Source of the DNA: Streptomyces cellulosae
GTDB taxonomy: Bacteria > Actinomycetota > Actinomycetes > Streptomycetales > Streptomycetaceae
Direction of reading: 5' to 3'
NCBI RefSeq assembly: GCF_000721105.1
Contig: NZ_JOEV01000003.1
Coordinates: forward strand, 236,101 to 300,100
DNA length: 64,000 bases
A model generated the notes under the pieces. That model did no database searches, was not told where the DNA came from, and was given only the letters and a program-made list of their open reading frames with translations. The position numbers were made by a program, and so were the translations under genes. Below are positions 9,501 to 18,261 of the stretch, one piece after another (position 1 is the first letter of the stretch; the number at the start of each line of letters is the position of its first letter).

Positions 9501-10601
9501 CCGGCCCGGCTCGTCGGCAACCGGCTGCTCAGCGGGGCGGGCGCGGGCAAGGAGGTCCGGCGGTTCACCTTCGACACCAGCGGCACCGAGCTGACGTACG
9601 AGGCGGGGGACGCACTCGGCGTGCGGCCGGTCAACTCGCCCGCGCTGGTGGAGGAGTGGCTGACCGTGACGGGGGTCGACGGGGCAACTCCCGTGTCGCT
9701 GGAGGGGGTGGGTGAGCTGCCCTTCGCCGAGGCCCTGCACCGGCGGCTCGACATCACGCGGATCACCCCCGGCCTGTTGCGCTTCGTCGCCGAACGCGTC
9801 CGTGACGACCGGGAGTTGCGCAGGCTGCTGCGGCCCGACAACAAGGACGGGCTGGCACAGTGGAGTTGGGGACGGCAGGCGGTGGACGTGCTCGCCGAGC
9901 ATCCGGTGCGGGCGGACGCGCAGGACTGGGCGGACGTCCTCAAGAACCTGCAGCCGCGTCTGTACTCCATATCGTCCAGCCCGCTGGCCGACCCGCACCT
10001 CATCTCGCTCACGGTGTCCGTGGTGCGCTACGAGAACCTGCACGGCCGCCCCCGCGGCGGGGTCTGCTCACCGTTCCTCGCGGACGCCGAGGCGGACACC
10101 GAGGTGCCGGTGTTCGTGCAGCGCTCGCCGCACTTCCGGCCACCCGCCGACGCGGCCACGCCGATGGTGATGGTCGGTCCCGGTACCGGGGTCGCGCCGT
10201 TCGTCGGCTTCCTGCAGGAGCGGCGCGCGCTCGGGCACCGGGCGCCCAACTGGCTGTTCTTCGGCGAACAGCACCGCGCCACCGACTTCTACTACGAGGA
10301 GGAGCTCACCGGACTCCTCGACGAGGGCTGCCTCACCCGACTGGACACCGCCTTCTCCCGCGACCAGCGCAACAAGGTGTACGTGCAGGACCGGATGCGC
10401 GAGCACGGTCCCGAACTGTGGCGCTGGCTCCAGGACGGCGCCCACTTCTACGTGTGCGGCGACGCCTCCCGGATGGCCAAGGACGTCGATCGGGCCCTGC
10501 GGGACATCGCGGTCGCACACGGCGGTCTGGAGGAGGCCGAGGCGTCGGCGTGGGTGAAGCAACTGGCGGCGGCGAAGAGGTACGTACGGGACGTGTACTG
10601 A
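6507..10601 (+). CDS. nasA: Assimilatory nitrate reductase fused to a CysJ-like flavoprotein reductase
   Basis: 1364 aa fusion. The N-terminal half is a molybdopterin oxidoreductase with a 4Fe-4S site of four Cys (17, 20, 24, 57; CSYCGVGC ... RLCTKG), and a dinucleotide-binding domain near 600-700 ([14 protein letters not shown]). A short helical linker leads to a flavodoxin domain ([13 protein letters not shown], about 813) and an FAD domain with LYSISSSP. The NADPH domain has [13 protein letters not shown] (about 1224), and the C-terminus YVRDVY is typical of CysJ/cytochrome P450 reductase. It should reduce nitrate to nitrite in the cytoplasm with electrons from NADPH within one polypeptide. 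There is no signal peptide, which fits assimilation. A GlnR-like box precedes it. Confidence 0.92.
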   Translation: MTTTPQAQQTQQVRTVCSYCGVGCGMVLDVGMGPDGRRTVLKASGDKAHPANAGRLCTKGATTAEMLAAPGRLTSALVRDDRGEEPVPVPVADAIADTARRLRAIIDEHGPDAVAFYVSGQMSLEAQYLANKLAKGFVRTNQIESNSRLCMASAGAGYKLSLGADGPPGSYEDFDRADVFLVIGSNMADCHPILYLRMMERVKAGAKLIVVDPRRTATAAKADLFLQVKPGTDLALLNGLLHLLVENGHTDPEFVAAHTEGWEAMESFLADYAPAAVAETTGLAEDDLREAARLIGEAGEWMSCWTMGLNQSTHGTWNTNALVNLHLATGAICRPGSGPFSLTGQPNAMGGREMGYMGPGLPGQRSVLVDEERAFAEDVWELEPGTLRGDGVGKGTVEMFQKMADGEIKACWIICTNPVASVANRRTVIEGLEAAEFVVTQDVFGDTETNAYADVVLPGAMWTEAEGVFVNSERNLTLTRAVSDPPGEAMADWRIIAAVAREMGYEKGFSYDSAEDVFEEIRRFWNPVTGWDLRGVTYERLRSTPVQWPAAAEDGPDRNPIRYRSGDGGLRFPTASGRAVFHARPHLPAAEMPDDDYPFVLNTGRVQHQWHTLTKTGKVAKLNKLNAGPFVELHPEDARELGIVDGDRVEVASRRGRAVLPAVVTDRVRPGACFAPFHWNDLFGEYLSVNAVTSDAVDPLSFQPEFKVCAVSLTRVAAPAAPPAEVVVPTAVTRGADPFGIAPAPPPVLTSQERLYLTGFLAGINSGAPGVPVLPPDAPFSPEHRLWVDGVLAGMYSRTAAEPSTQPNREVVILWASQTGNAEEFAGAVADRLSAGGHRARLVGMDETEPGALSSGADLLVITSTFGDGDAPDNGSGFWETLAGQQAPRLDGVRYAVLAFGDSSYDDFCGHGRRLDARLDELGAVRLAPRIDCEPDYESSAGTWLDQVLTALGTSSTETAERAGSTGTAGSTGKVESAGAVEAAPAVKPTRAARPAVTPARLVGNRLLSGAGAGKEVRRFTFDTSGTELTYEAGDALGVRPVNSPALVEEWLTVTGVDGATPVSLEGVGELPFAEALHRRLDITRITPGLLRFVAERVRDDRELRRLLRPDNKDGLAQWSWGRQAVDVLAEHPVRADAQDWADVLKNLQPRLYSISSSPLADPHLISLTVSVVRYENLHGRPRGGVCSPFLADAEADTEVPVFVQRSPHFRPPADAATPMVMVGPGTGVAPFVGFLQERRALGHRAPNWLFFGEQHRATDFYYEEELTGLLDEGCLTRLDTAFSRDQRNKVYVQDRMREHGPELWRWLQDGAHFYVCGDASRMAKDVDRALRDIAVAHGGLEEAEASAWVKQLAAAKRYVRDVY

Positions 10602-10671
10602 GCGCGTGCCGGCGGCTGCGGATTTTCCTGATCGACCTCCCGCGCGGCGACCTCGCGTGCGAGCACCTGGA

Positions 10672-11187
10672 TCAGGCCGCGGTCCGCGTGAACTTGAGCG
10701 TGGCGGCGATCGTGGTCAGGCCGCGGATCATGCCCATCTGGTTCCAGCCCAGGCCGAACTGGGAGCGGTCCACGGTGAATTCGGTGTCCAGGGTGAGCGC
10801 GTCGGCATCCGAGGAGACCAGGCGGGCGGTGAGGGACAGAGGCCTGCTGATGCCGCGGGCGGTCAGCTGACCGACGACCTGGACCGTCCCGCCGTCGCGG
10901 AGCTCGGCGCTGCGGACCGCGAAGGTGATCACGGGGTGGTTCTCGACGTCGAAGAAGTCGGCGGACCGCAGGTGCTTGTCGCGCTTGGCGTGCTTGGTGT
11001 CCAGGGAAGCGGCGTCGAGGGTGAGGGTGCCGACGGCCGATCCGTCGGGCCGCACCTCGCCCTGTCCGGAGACATCGGTGAAGGTGCCCTTCACGGTGAC
11101 CAGGCCCCACATGGTCTTGTGCCGCAGGGCGACGGTGGAGGCGGTTCGGTCGAGCTGCCAGGTTCCGGTTTCGACGGTGGTGGTCAT
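10672..11187 (-). CDS. YceI family protein
   Basis: 171 aa lipocalin-like YceI protein. It starts MTTTVETGTWQLDRTASTVALRHKT and shows the usual VKGTFTDVSG, DTKHAKRDKHLRSADFFD and ITFAVRSAE blocks and a C-terminal MGMIRGLTTIAATLKF. Family members bind isoprenoid-type amphiphiles, but there is no signal peptide, so it should be cytosolic. The start at 11187 is where homology begins. It is divergent from the MarR gene with 84 bp between starts, and that gap contains two operator-like repeats, so MarR control is likely. Confidence 0.92.
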   Translation of the reverse strand: MTTTVETGTWQLDRTASTVALRHKTMWGLVTVKGTFTDVSGQGEVRPDGSAVGTLTLDAASLDTKHAKRDKHLRSADFFDVENHPVITFAVRSAELRDGGTVQVVGQLTARGISRPLSLTARLVSSDADALTLDTEFTVDRSQFGLGWNQMGMIRGLTTIAATLKFTRTAA

Positions 11188-11208
11188 GACTGCCTGCTCT
11201 CTGTCGTA

Positions 11209-11256
11209 CAAATTTGGATGACAGCAAGCTACCCAATTATTCAAACTTGGACAACC
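11209..11256. promoter_or_regulatory. Two operator-like direct repeats between yceI and marR
   Basis: CAAATTTGGATGA (from 11209) and CAAACTTGGACAA (from 11242) are near-identical direct repeats whose starts are 33 bp apart, about three helical turns. Each contains an imperfect CAAAyTTG dyad. The local AT content is high for this genome. They are the natural candidates for binding of the adjacent MarR protein. Confidence 0.55.
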
Positions 11257-11271
11257 GCTAGAATCGAATCC

Positions 11272-11751
11272 ATGGCCGATCTGCCCGAATGTCCCTCCAT
11301 GTCCGCCGACGGACTCCTGCCCACCGAGCTGCGGGCCTGGATGGTGCTGCTCGCCGCGACCGGAGCCGTGGAACAGCAGGTGCGCGCGGTGGTGAAGGAA
11401 CGGCTCGACGTCTCGCACGACGAGTTCCTGGTCCTGTGCCTGCTGGCCGAAGTGCCGGAGGGCCTGCGCATGACACGGATCGCGGAGCACCTGGGCCGCC
11501 CGAAGACCCGCCTCACCTACCAGATCGCCTGCCTCCAGCACGCCGGTCTCGTCACCCGCAAGTCGGTGTGCGGCGACAAGCGGGGCGTCGAGGTCGCGCT
11601 CACCGACAAGGCCCGGCGTCTGCTGACGGAGGTCTCCGAGCCGCTCTCCGAGACCGTCGTGCGGGCCCTCGGCCGGATCATGGGCCCCACCCAGCGCGAG
11701 GCGATGCGCGCGCTGCTGCCCGACGTCGCGGAGCCGTCCGACGCCGAGTAG
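11272..11751 (+). CDS. MarR family transcriptional regulator
   Basis: 159 aa winged-helix protein. The recognition region reads LRMTRIAEHLGRPKTRLTYQIACLQHAGLVTRKSVCGDKRGVEVALT, the helix-turn-helix and wing of MarR proteins, flanked by dimerisation helices. There are two Cys (about 63 and 99; the second lies at the wing), which could give redox sensing; that is inference only. Start: ATG at 11272 (MADLPECPSM). It is divergent from yceI and probably autoregulates through the shared intergenic repeats. Confidence 0.9.
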   Translation: MADLPECPSMSADGLLPTELRAWMVLLAATGAVEQQVRAVVKERLDVSHDEFLVLCLLAEVPEGLRMTRIAEHLGRPKTRLTYQIACLQHAGLVTRKSVCGDKRGVEVALTDKARRLLTEVSEPLSETVVRALGRIMGPTQREAMRALLPDVAEPSDAE

Positions 11752-11881
11752 GCGAGCAGGGGGCGGCTGCCGGACCGGGCGGCGGACAGGCGCCGTGTGG
11801 TCGGTGCCGTGGAGGGGTACCCGGTCGCCCCGTGCCCCGGCACGGGCGCCGCTGCCGCGCCGACAGCGAAGGAGGCCTCCC

Positions 11882-14800
11882 ATGGGCGCGCTGGACCTGC
11901 CCGACCCCGTCACCGGGCGACCGGCGGCACCGCCGGTCGACGCGGGCGCGCTGGAGGCCGCGTTGCGCGAACGGGTGGACGGCGAGGTCCGCTTCGACTC
12001 CGGCAGTCGGGCCGCATACGCGACGGATGCCTCGAACTTCCGGCAGACCCCGATCGGCGTGGTCGTCCCGCACACCCCCGAGGCCGCCGCCGAGGCGGTG
12101 GCCGTGGCCCGCGAGCACGGCGCCCCCGTGCTGTCCCGGGGCGGCGGCACCAGCCTCGCCGGGCAGTGCGCCAACGCCGGCGTGGTGATCGACTGGTCCA
12201 AGTACTGCGACCGGCTGGAGTCGGTGGACACCGACGCCCGCACCTGTGTCGTACAGCCCGGCATCGTGCTGGACGTGCTGAACCGGCAGCTCGCGCCGAC
12301 GGGGCTGCGTTACGGACCGGAGCCCGCCACCCACGCCAACTGCACCATCGGCGGCATGATCGGCAACAACTCCTGCGGGGCCACGGCGCAGGCCCACGGC
12401 AAGGTCGTCGACAACATCGCCCGCCTGGAGGTGCTGCTCTATGACGGCACCCGCTTCTGGTGCGGCGAGACCAGCGACGAGGAGTACGCCGAGATCGAGC
12501 GGCAGGGCGACCTCAAGGCGTCCGTCTACCGGCAACTGCGCGCCCTGCGCGACACCTACGCCGACGAGATCCGCCACCGCTTCCCGGACATCCCGCGCCG
12601 GGTGTCCGGCTACAACCTCGACTCCCTGCTGCCGGAGCACCGCTTCGACGTGGCCGGACTGCTCGTCGGCAGTGAGTCCACGCTGGTCACCGTCCTGCGG
12701 GCGGAGCTGGAACTGGTACCCGTGGTGAAGGAACGCACGCTGGTGGTGCTGGGGTTCCCCGACATCGACACGGCCGCCGACGCGGTGCCCGCGGTGCTGC
12801 CGTACGAGCCGATCGCGCTGGAGGGCGTCGACGCCAGGCTGGTCCGGGACGAACAGATCAAGCATCTCAACCCGAAGGCGCTCGGCGAACTCCCCGAAGG
12901 CAATGCCTACTTGATGGTGCAGTTCGGCGCGGACACCATCGAGGAGGCGGACGAACGCGCACACCGGATGCTGGACGCGCTGCACGAGTCGGAGCACGAC
13001 GCCGAGGTCGCGTTCATGGACGATCCGCGGCGCGAGGACGAACTGTGGCAGGTCCGCGAGGCCGGTCTCGGCGCCACCGCGCACATCCCCGGCCGGCCCG
13101 ACACCTTCGAGGGCTGGGAGGACTCCGCGGTCCCGCCCGACCGGCTCGGCGACTACCTGCGCCGACTGCACGGCCTGTACGAGGAGTTCGGCTACCTCAG
13201 CGACACCGGACCCAGCCTCTACGGCCACTTCGGCCAGGGCTGCGTGCACACCCGGATCCCCTTCGACCTGTACACCGCCGACGGGCTGGCCGCCTACCGG
13301 CGGTTCATGGAGCGCGCGGCCGACCTGGTCGCCGAGTTCGGCGGATCGTTCTCCGGTGAGCACGGGGACGGACAGAGCCGGGGCGAGCTGCTGCCGCGGA
13401 TGTTCGGGGACGACCTGGTGGAGGCATTCGGGCGGCTCAAGGCCGTCTTCGACCCGCTGGACCGGATGAACCCCGGCAAGGTCGTGGCGCCGTACCGTCT
13501 CGACGAGAACCTGCGCCTGGGCGGCGACTGGGCGCCGTACGATCCCCGCGATCTCCACTTCCGCTTCCCGGCCGACGGCGGTTCCTTCGCCCAGGCCGCC
13601 AACCGGTGTGTGGGCGTGGGCAAATGCCGGCAGCACACCAATCAGGGCGGCGCGGTCATGTGTCCGTCGTACCAGGTGACCATGGAGGAGGAGCACTCCA
13701 CGCGCGGGCGGGCCCGGCTGCTGTTCGAGATGCTCGACGGGCACGGGGACAGCGCGATCCAGGGCGGCTGGCGGTCGGAGGCGGTGCGGGACGCGCTCGA
13801 CCTGTGCCTGGCGTGCAAGGGCTGCAAGAAGGACTGCCCGGCCGACGTCGACATGGCCACGTACAAGGCGGAGTTCCTCTCCCACCACTGCGAGGGCCGC
13901 CCGTGGCGCAGGCCGCGCGCCCACCTGTCCATGGGCTGGCTCCCCGCCCTCGCCCAGGCGGTCGGCCGGGCCCGGCTCGGCCCGGTCGTCAACACGCTCA
14001 CGCACACACCGCCGCTGTCGAAGGCGGCCGTCGCGATGGCGGGGGTGGAGGACCGGGAGGTGCCGCTGTTCGCCGGTCAGACACTGCGGCAGTGGTTCAC
14101 GCGGCGGCACGAGCGGTACGGCGACGGGGCGGCCGGAGATGGCGGTGGCGGCACCCGTGGAGCCGTCCGCGGCACTGTCCTGTTGTGGCCGGACACCTTC
14201 ACCAACCACTTCCATCCGCACGTCGGGCAGGCGGCCGTGCGGCTGCTGGAGCACGCGGGCTGGCGGGTGGTACTGCCCGACGAGCCGCTGTGCTGCGGGC
14301 TGACGTGGATCTCGACGGGCCAACTGTCCATCGCCGAGCGGGTGTTGTCCCGGACAGTACGCCATCTCGCCGACCACGTCCGGTCGGGCGGCCTGGTCGT
14401 CGGCCTCGAACCCAGCTGCACGGCCGTGTTCCGGTCGGACGCGGCCGAGTTGTTCCCCGGCGACCAGGACGTACGCAGGCTGCGCGACCAGACGGTGACC
14501 CTCGCCGAGCTGCTCACCGAGCACTCCCCCGGGTACGAACCCCCGCACGTGCCGGACCGCTCCGCGCGCGCGGTCGCGCAGGTGCACTGCCACCAGCACG
14601 CGGTGCTGGACTGGTCGGCCGACGAACGGCTGCTGCACCGCGCCGGGGTCGACGTGGAGCGACTGGAGTCCGGCTGCTGCGGACTCGCCGGCAACTTCGG
14701 TTTCGAGCGCGGACACCTGGACGTCAGCCGGGCGAGCGCGGAACGCGTACTGCTGCCCCGGCTGCGTCAGGAGGCGCCGGACACGGTGGTCCTGGCGGAC

Positions 14801-15061
14801 GGGTTCAGCTGCCGCACCCAGATCCACGAGTTCGACAGCGGCGGCCACGAGGCGGTGCACGTGGCCGAACTGCTGGCCTCGGCGCTGCCCTCCGAGGCCC
14901 GCGGCGACACCCCGGCCAGCGCGTACGGCGTCGCCCCCGGCGCCCGCCCCACCCCGCCGAGCCGCCCGGCCAAGGCCCTCGCCCTGGCGGGCACGGGGCT
15001 CGCGGGACTGGCGGCGATCGGCGCGGCGGCGGGGGTGGTGCGGACGCGGTTGCGGGGCTGA
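11882..15061 (+). CDS. FAD-linked oxidase fused to Fe-S (GlcD/GlcF-like) protein
   Basis: 1059 aa. The N-terminal half is a VAO-type FAD domain (PVLSRGGGTSLAGQCANAG about 83-101; TIGGMIGNNSCGATAQAHGK about 155-174) with a C-terminal FAD-oxidase domain ending near 540. Then come two cysteine clusters for 4Fe-4S centres (RCVGVGKC ... MCPSY and CLACKGCKKDCP). Two CCG motifs follow (LCCGLTW, GCCGLAGNFGF). The arrangement matches D-2-hydroxyacid dehydrogenases of the glycolate/D-lactate oxidase type that pass electrons to quinone. Unusually, the last about 35 residues contain a hydrophobic Ala/Gly-rich segment ending in RTRLRG, like a single membrane anchor. RBS GAAGGAGG is well placed. Confidence 0.9.
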   Translation: MGALDLPDPVTGRPAAPPVDAGALEAALRERVDGEVRFDSGSRAAYATDASNFRQTPIGVVVPHTPEAAAEAVAVAREHGAPVLSRGGGTSLAGQCANAGVVIDWSKYCDRLESVDTDARTCVVQPGIVLDVLNRQLAPTGLRYGPEPATHANCTIGGMIGNNSCGATAQAHGKVVDNIARLEVLLYDGTRFWCGETSDEEYAEIERQGDLKASVYRQLRALRDTYADEIRHRFPDIPRRVSGYNLDSLLPEHRFDVAGLLVGSESTLVTVLRAELELVPVVKERTLVVLGFPDIDTAADAVPAVLPYEPIALEGVDARLVRDEQIKHLNPKALGELPEGNAYLMVQFGADTIEEADERAHRMLDALHESEHDAEVAFMDDPRREDELWQVREAGLGATAHIPGRPDTFEGWEDSAVPPDRLGDYLRRLHGLYEEFGYLSDTGPSLYGHFGQGCVHTRIPFDLYTADGLAAYRRFMERAADLVAEFGGSFSGEHGDGQSRGELLPRMFGDDLVEAFGRLKAVFDPLDRMNPGKVVAPYRLDENLRLGGDWAPYDPRDLHFRFPADGGSFAQAANRCVGVGKCRQHTNQGGAVMCPSYQVTMEEEHSTRGRARLLFEMLDGHGDSAIQGGWRSEAVRDALDLCLACKGCKKDCPADVDMATYKAEFLSHHCEGRPWRRPRAHLSMGWLPALAQAVGRARLGPVVNTLTHTPPLSKAAVAMAGVEDREVPLFAGQTLRQWFTRRHERYGDGAAGDGGGGTRGAVRGTVLLWPDTFTNHFHPHVGQAAVRLLEHAGWRVVLPDEPLCCGLTWISTGQLSIAERVLSRTVRHLADHVRSGGLVVGLEPSCTAVFRSDAAELFPGDQDVRRLRDQTVTLAELLTEHSPGYEPPHVPDRSARAVAQVHCHQHAVLDWSADERLLHRAGVDVERLESGCCGLAGNFGFERGHLDVSRASAERVLLPRLRQEAPDTVVLADGFSCRTQIHEFDSGGHEAVHVAELLASALPSEARGDTPASAYGVAPGARPTPPSRPAKALALAGTGLAGLAAIGAAAGVVRTRLRG

Positions 15062-15139
15062 CGGGGGCCGGGGCGGTTACGACTGTGACCGGGGCGCGGT
15101 GGTGAGGCTGACGGAGGCGGTGAGTGGCCGGTGGCCGGT

Positions 15140-15754
15140 TCAGGCCGCGAGGGCCGGGGGCTCGTCCGAGGCCGCCAGGAGGGCCATGAGGGTCGAGCGG
15201 GCCCGGGCCACCCGCGAGCGGACCGTACCGATGGGACAGTCGCTCAGGGCCGCCGCCTCCGCGTAGGGCAGGCCGTGCAGTTGGGTGAGGACGAAGGCCT
15301 CCCGGCGCTTCTCGGGCAGGGTCGCCAGCAGGTCGAGGAGGGCGACACCGTCGTCGAAGCCGGGCAGGCCCCGGGGCTGGGCCCGCTCCACCGCCAACTG
15401 CCAGTCCGGCGCGTCGCAGTGCCGGGGCTGGGCGGCGGCGTACCGGTAGCCGTCGACCACCGCGCGACGGGCTATCGCGAGGAGCCAGACGCGGGCGGAC
15501 GAACGGCCCTCGAACAGATGCAGGCTGCCGAGCGCCCGTACGAACGTGTCCTGCGCCAGGTCGTCCACGGCCTGCGGATCGGCGCAGAGGTGGGCGATGT
15601 AGCGCAGGACGTCGCGGTGCAGGGCGCGGACGAAGTGCTCGACGGCGGCCGGGTCGCCGGTTCGGGCGGCCAGCGCCCAGGCGGTCGCCGACGCGTCGGC
15701 CGAGTGCGTGGGGTCGTCGTCGTACGGGGGCGCGGTCGCGGCAGAAGTGATCAC
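15140..15754 (-). CDS. ECF RNA polymerase sigma factor
   Basis: 204 aa with region 2 (YIAHLCADPQAVDDLAQDTFVRAL) and region 4 (LPEKRREAFVLTQLHGLPYAEAAALSDCPIGTVRSRVARARSTL, read in two parts). Both core ECF domains are present without an extra C-terminal domain. Start: GTG at 15754 (VITSAATAPP) preceded by AAGGA. No anti-sigma gene with a recognisable zinc or membrane domain is directly adjacent. The upstream neighbours on the same strand are the YcnI/Met-His membrane module, so control of that module or sensing through it is a reasonable guess. Confidence 0.9.
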   Translation of the reverse strand: MITSAATAPPYDDDPTHSADASATAWALAARTGDPAAVEHFVRALHRDVLRYIAHLCADPQAVDDLAQDTFVRALGSLHLFEGRSSARVWLLAIARRAVVDGYRYAAAQPRHCDAPDWQLAVERAQPRGLPGFDDGVALLDLLATLPEKRREAFVLTQLHGLPYAEAAALSDCPIGTVRSRVARARSTLMALLAASDEPPALAA

Positions 15755-15910
15755 CAGGTGTCCTTCGCGGTCATCCGGGGTCCGGGCCGCCCGTGCGCAT
15801 GCGGGCGCGGCGGTCCGGTGGGTGTGGGGAAAGGCCGTACGGCGCCGAGGGGCGTACGTACGGCCGAGACCCGAGGCGCACGCAGGGCTGCCTCGGGGCA
15901 CGGGCTGTCG

Positions 15911-16537
15911 TCAGACGACGGCCGTCCCCGCGGGAGGACCGCGAGAGGTGATCGCGTGGACGAGAAGGAGAAGACGGGGCGCCCGGTCGGAACGGGGGCG
16001 CCGGCCCGAAGGACGCGGGCGGTCGGGGGTGACCGGCAGGGCGAGGAGGAGGCGCAGCGGGGTGGCCAGCCGGCCGGCCACGGTCCGCATGATGCGGAAC
16101 GCGGCGCGCTCCCCGTGCGCCAGCCACAGCCCGCACAGCAGCGCGGCGAGCAGATGGGCGGCGAGCATGCCGAAGGACGACGCGCCGCCGCCCGTCTCGT
16201 CCCCCATGCCCTGCATGTGGTTCATGGGGTCCGCGCCCATGTGGTCCAGCCCCATGGAGTTACGGGGCGGGGCAGCCTCCGTCGCCGACTGCGCGAGGGA
16301 GAACGAGAAGTGCAGGGCCGTCTGCGCGGCGAGAACGAGGGACACGATCAGCGGAAGTCCGCGTTCACGTCCGGCCAGACTCCAGCCGGCCACGCCGGTC
16401 GCGGCGAATCCGGCGGCCAGGACCCGGGCGGGTACCTGGCTGCCGGACATCAGGACGTGTCCGAGGGCGGCGAGCAGCACACAGACGGCCGCGAACACCG
16501 CGGCCCGCACGGTGCGAGAACACCACCCAGCCGTCAT
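15911..16537 (-). CDS. Membrane protein with Met/His-rich loop (copper-type module), paralog 1
   Basis: 208 aa with about four hydrophobic segments (about 11-30, 38-54, 60-82, 122-142). Between segments 3 and 4 lies a Met/His loop, residues 95-111, with the pattern MxxxHMxxxPMxHMxxM typical of metal-binding loops. The C-terminus is basic (PDRPRPSGRRPRSDRAPR). Length, topology and the opening RAAVFAxxCVLLAAxGHVL match the protein at 17424-18140, so the two are paralogs flanking the YcnI gene. Metal handling, probably copper, is inferred from the loop and the neighbour; no transport family is recognised. Confidence 0.7.
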   Translation of the reverse strand: MTAGWCSRTVRAAVFAAVCVLLAALGHVLMSGSQVPARVLAAGFAATGVAGWSLAGRERGLPLIVSLVLAAQTALHFSFSLAQSATEAAPPRNSMGLDHMGADPMNHMQGMGDETGGGASSFGMLAAHLLAALLCGLWLAHGERAAFRIMRTVAGRLATPLRLLLALPVTPDRPRPSGRRPRSDRAPRLLLLVHAITSRGPPAGTAVV

Positions 16538-16597
16538 GGCACCTCATCCTCGCATCCGTGCGCGCTCGACGAAACGGGCGGCTGATTCGAACAATTC

Positions 16598-17365
16598 CTA
16601 TGCCGACCGCTCCCGTCCGCGCAGCACGGCGAACGCCGCCGCCGCCAAACCCAGCACACCGACCACCAGTCCGGCGATCCCGAGTCCCCGGGCGGTCGAG
16701 TCGCTCGCCGAAGCCGAAGTGGAAACCGAAGTCGACGCGGAGTCGGCCGAGTTGGCCGAATTGGCTGAGCTGACCGAGCCGGCCGCGCCGGTCGTGAGTT
16801 TGACCACCGGCGCCGGGTTCTCCGGTTCGTCATCGCCCTGCGCGGCCTCCTCGATCCAGCGGACCACCTTGTTGTCGGAGTAGGTCTGCAGGGCTTTGAA
16901 AGTCAACGCGTCGGTGTCGTCCGGAAGTTGCCCGAAGGCCACGTCGAAGTCCTCGTACTGGCCGGGACGGATCCTCCCACCGGTCCAGGTGATCTCGGAG
17001 ACGGCGTCGGTGATGGTGCCGTCGTCCGTCTTGACCGGTGTCTTCAGCTTGGTGTTCGTCACCTTGGCGGTCCAGCCGTCGTGCGGGGAGACCAGGACGC
17101 CGAGGAGGGGGTGGTCGGTGGGCAGGAAGAGCCGCACCTCGGTGGTGGACGCGGAGTCGTCCTCGTCGGGGACGCGGAAGGACAGGACCCCGTCGGTGGC
17201 GCCCTTGGCGTAGGTCTCGGGGTGGACGGTGACATGCGCGGAGGCGACGCCCGCGGCGGTCAGGACGCCGGTGGCGGCGAGGACGGTGACGAGACCGGCG
17301 CGGCGCAGCGTGGAGTGGGCGCGGGGCCGGGAGAAGGGCAGGGCGGAGGACTTGGTCGAGGACAT
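16598..17365 (-). CDS. YcnI family (DUF1775) exported copper-binding protein
   Basis: 255 aa. A signal peptide is predicted to be cut at ASA-HVTVHPE, leaving the N-terminal His that YcnI domains use to hold copper. The YcnI domain covers about 44-190 (FRVPDEDDSASTTEVRLFLP, VSEITWTGGRIRPGQYEDF). A Ser/Ala-rich low-complexity stretch (about 199-225) and a C-terminal membrane helix followed by RGRERSA anchor it outside the membrane. It sits between two paralogous Met/His-rich membrane proteins, which supports a role in copper delivery or sequestration. Confidence 0.88.
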   Translation of the reverse strand: MSSTKSSALPFSRPRAHSTLRRAGLVTVLAATGVLTAAGVASAHVTVHPETYAKGATDGVLSFRVPDEDDSASTTEVRLFLPTDHPLLGVLVSPHDGWTAKVTNTKLKTPVKTDDGTITDAVSEITWTGGRIRPGQYEDFDVAFGQLPDDTDALTFKALQTYSDNKVVRWIEEAAQGDDEPENPAPVVKLTTGAAGSVSSANSANSADSASTSVSTSASASDSTARGLGIAGLVVGVLGLAAAAFAVLRGRERSA

Positions 17366-17423
17366 GGGTGGGTGGATCTCCGTACTGAAGGAAGGAAAGG
17401 GAAGAGGGGGAAGGGGGTGGAGG

Positions 17424-18140
17424 TCAGACGGTGTACGGAGTCATGGCCGGCGGACCGCGCCGCTGCACCGCGTGGCGCAGCAGGGCCGGGCGGAGGGTGC
17501 GCGGGCCGGCGGTGGCCGGGCGCCCGCGGCGGGGGGTGGCCGGCACGTACCGCGCTCCGCGCCGTACCCGCCACCAGGCGGCGAGGCCGGGCACCAGCGT
17601 GGCGGTCCGGCGCAGCAGTGAGAACAGCGCGGCCTCGCCGCGCCGCAGCCACCAGGTCAGCAGGACGGCGGCCGACACATGGGCGACGGTCGCGTGCGGG
17701 GTGAGGGCGTGGGCGCCCATCTGGTGCGAGGCGATGGCGTGCGCGCCCATGGTGTGTGAGGCCATGGTGTGCGCGGACGGGGTGTGCGGGTGAACCATGT
17801 GGGGACCACGCATGCCGTGCACGGCTGTGCCGGCGTAGGCACCGCGCGTCGTCGGGGCGCCCTGGTCGCGCGCAGTCGCCGCAGCCCGGGGCCGGACGGT
17901 ACCGAAGGCCAGGTGCAGTGCGCCCTGCGCGACGAGCGTGGCACCGCCGATGGCGACGAGGGACCGTTCCCGCCCGCCGAGCAGACAGGCGCCGGCGAAG
18001 ACCGGGAGGAAGCCCGCCGCCTGCACCCACACGGGCGGCGCCATACCGGTGGCCAGCACGTGTCCCCCGGCGGCCAGCAGCACGCACAGCACCGCGAACA
18101 CCGCCGCGCGCAGCCCGCGTACCGCAGGGGAGGCTTCCAT
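17424..18140 (-). CDS. Membrane protein with period-5 histidine repeat (copper-type module), paralog 2
   Basis: 238 aa, start ATG at 18140 (MEASPAVRGLRAAVF). Topology is as in the paralog at 15911-16537: three N-terminal hydrophobic segments, a long loop and a fourth segment. The loop (108-154) holds 11 His and several Met. From residue 119 to 154 a His occurs exactly every fifth residue (119, 124, 129, 134, 139, 144, 149, 154), forming HxxxA/S-type pentapeptide repeats. This is an obvious metal-binding surface. The basic C-terminus resembles the paralog. The frame stays open upstream of 18140, but that part looks non-coding. Confidence 0.68.
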   Translation of the reverse strand: MEASPAVRGLRAAVFAVLCVLLAAGGHVLATGMAPPVWVQAAGFLPVFAGACLLGGRERSLVAIGGATLVAQGALHLAFGTVRPRAAATARDQGAPTTRGAYAGTAVHGMRGPHMVHPHTPSAHTMASHTMGAHAIASHQMGAHALTPHATVAHVSAAVLLTWWLRRGEAALFSLLRRTATLVPGLAAWWRVRRGARYVPATPRRGRPATAGPRTLRPALLRHAVQRRGPPAMTPYTV

Positions 18141-18261
18141 GCCGCCTGATCCTGCCACGCGGGGACCTCGTGGCCGGGTGGGAACGGTGAGGACTGTGGG
18201 AAGAGTGGAAACGGTGGGGAGCGGTGAGAACGACGCGAAAGCCGGGAGCGCTGGGAAACGC

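Noticed and set aside
6459..10043. Very long open frame on the minus strand opposite the nitrate reductase
   Set aside because: It mirrors the real gene in high-GC DNA, lacks domain motifs and has a His/Arg/Pro/Gly-rich composition typical of shadows.
11678..14860. Open frame of about 1060 codons opposite the flavin/Fe-S oxidase
   Set aside because: Antisense shadow with no recognisable domains; the plus-strand gene has all motifs.
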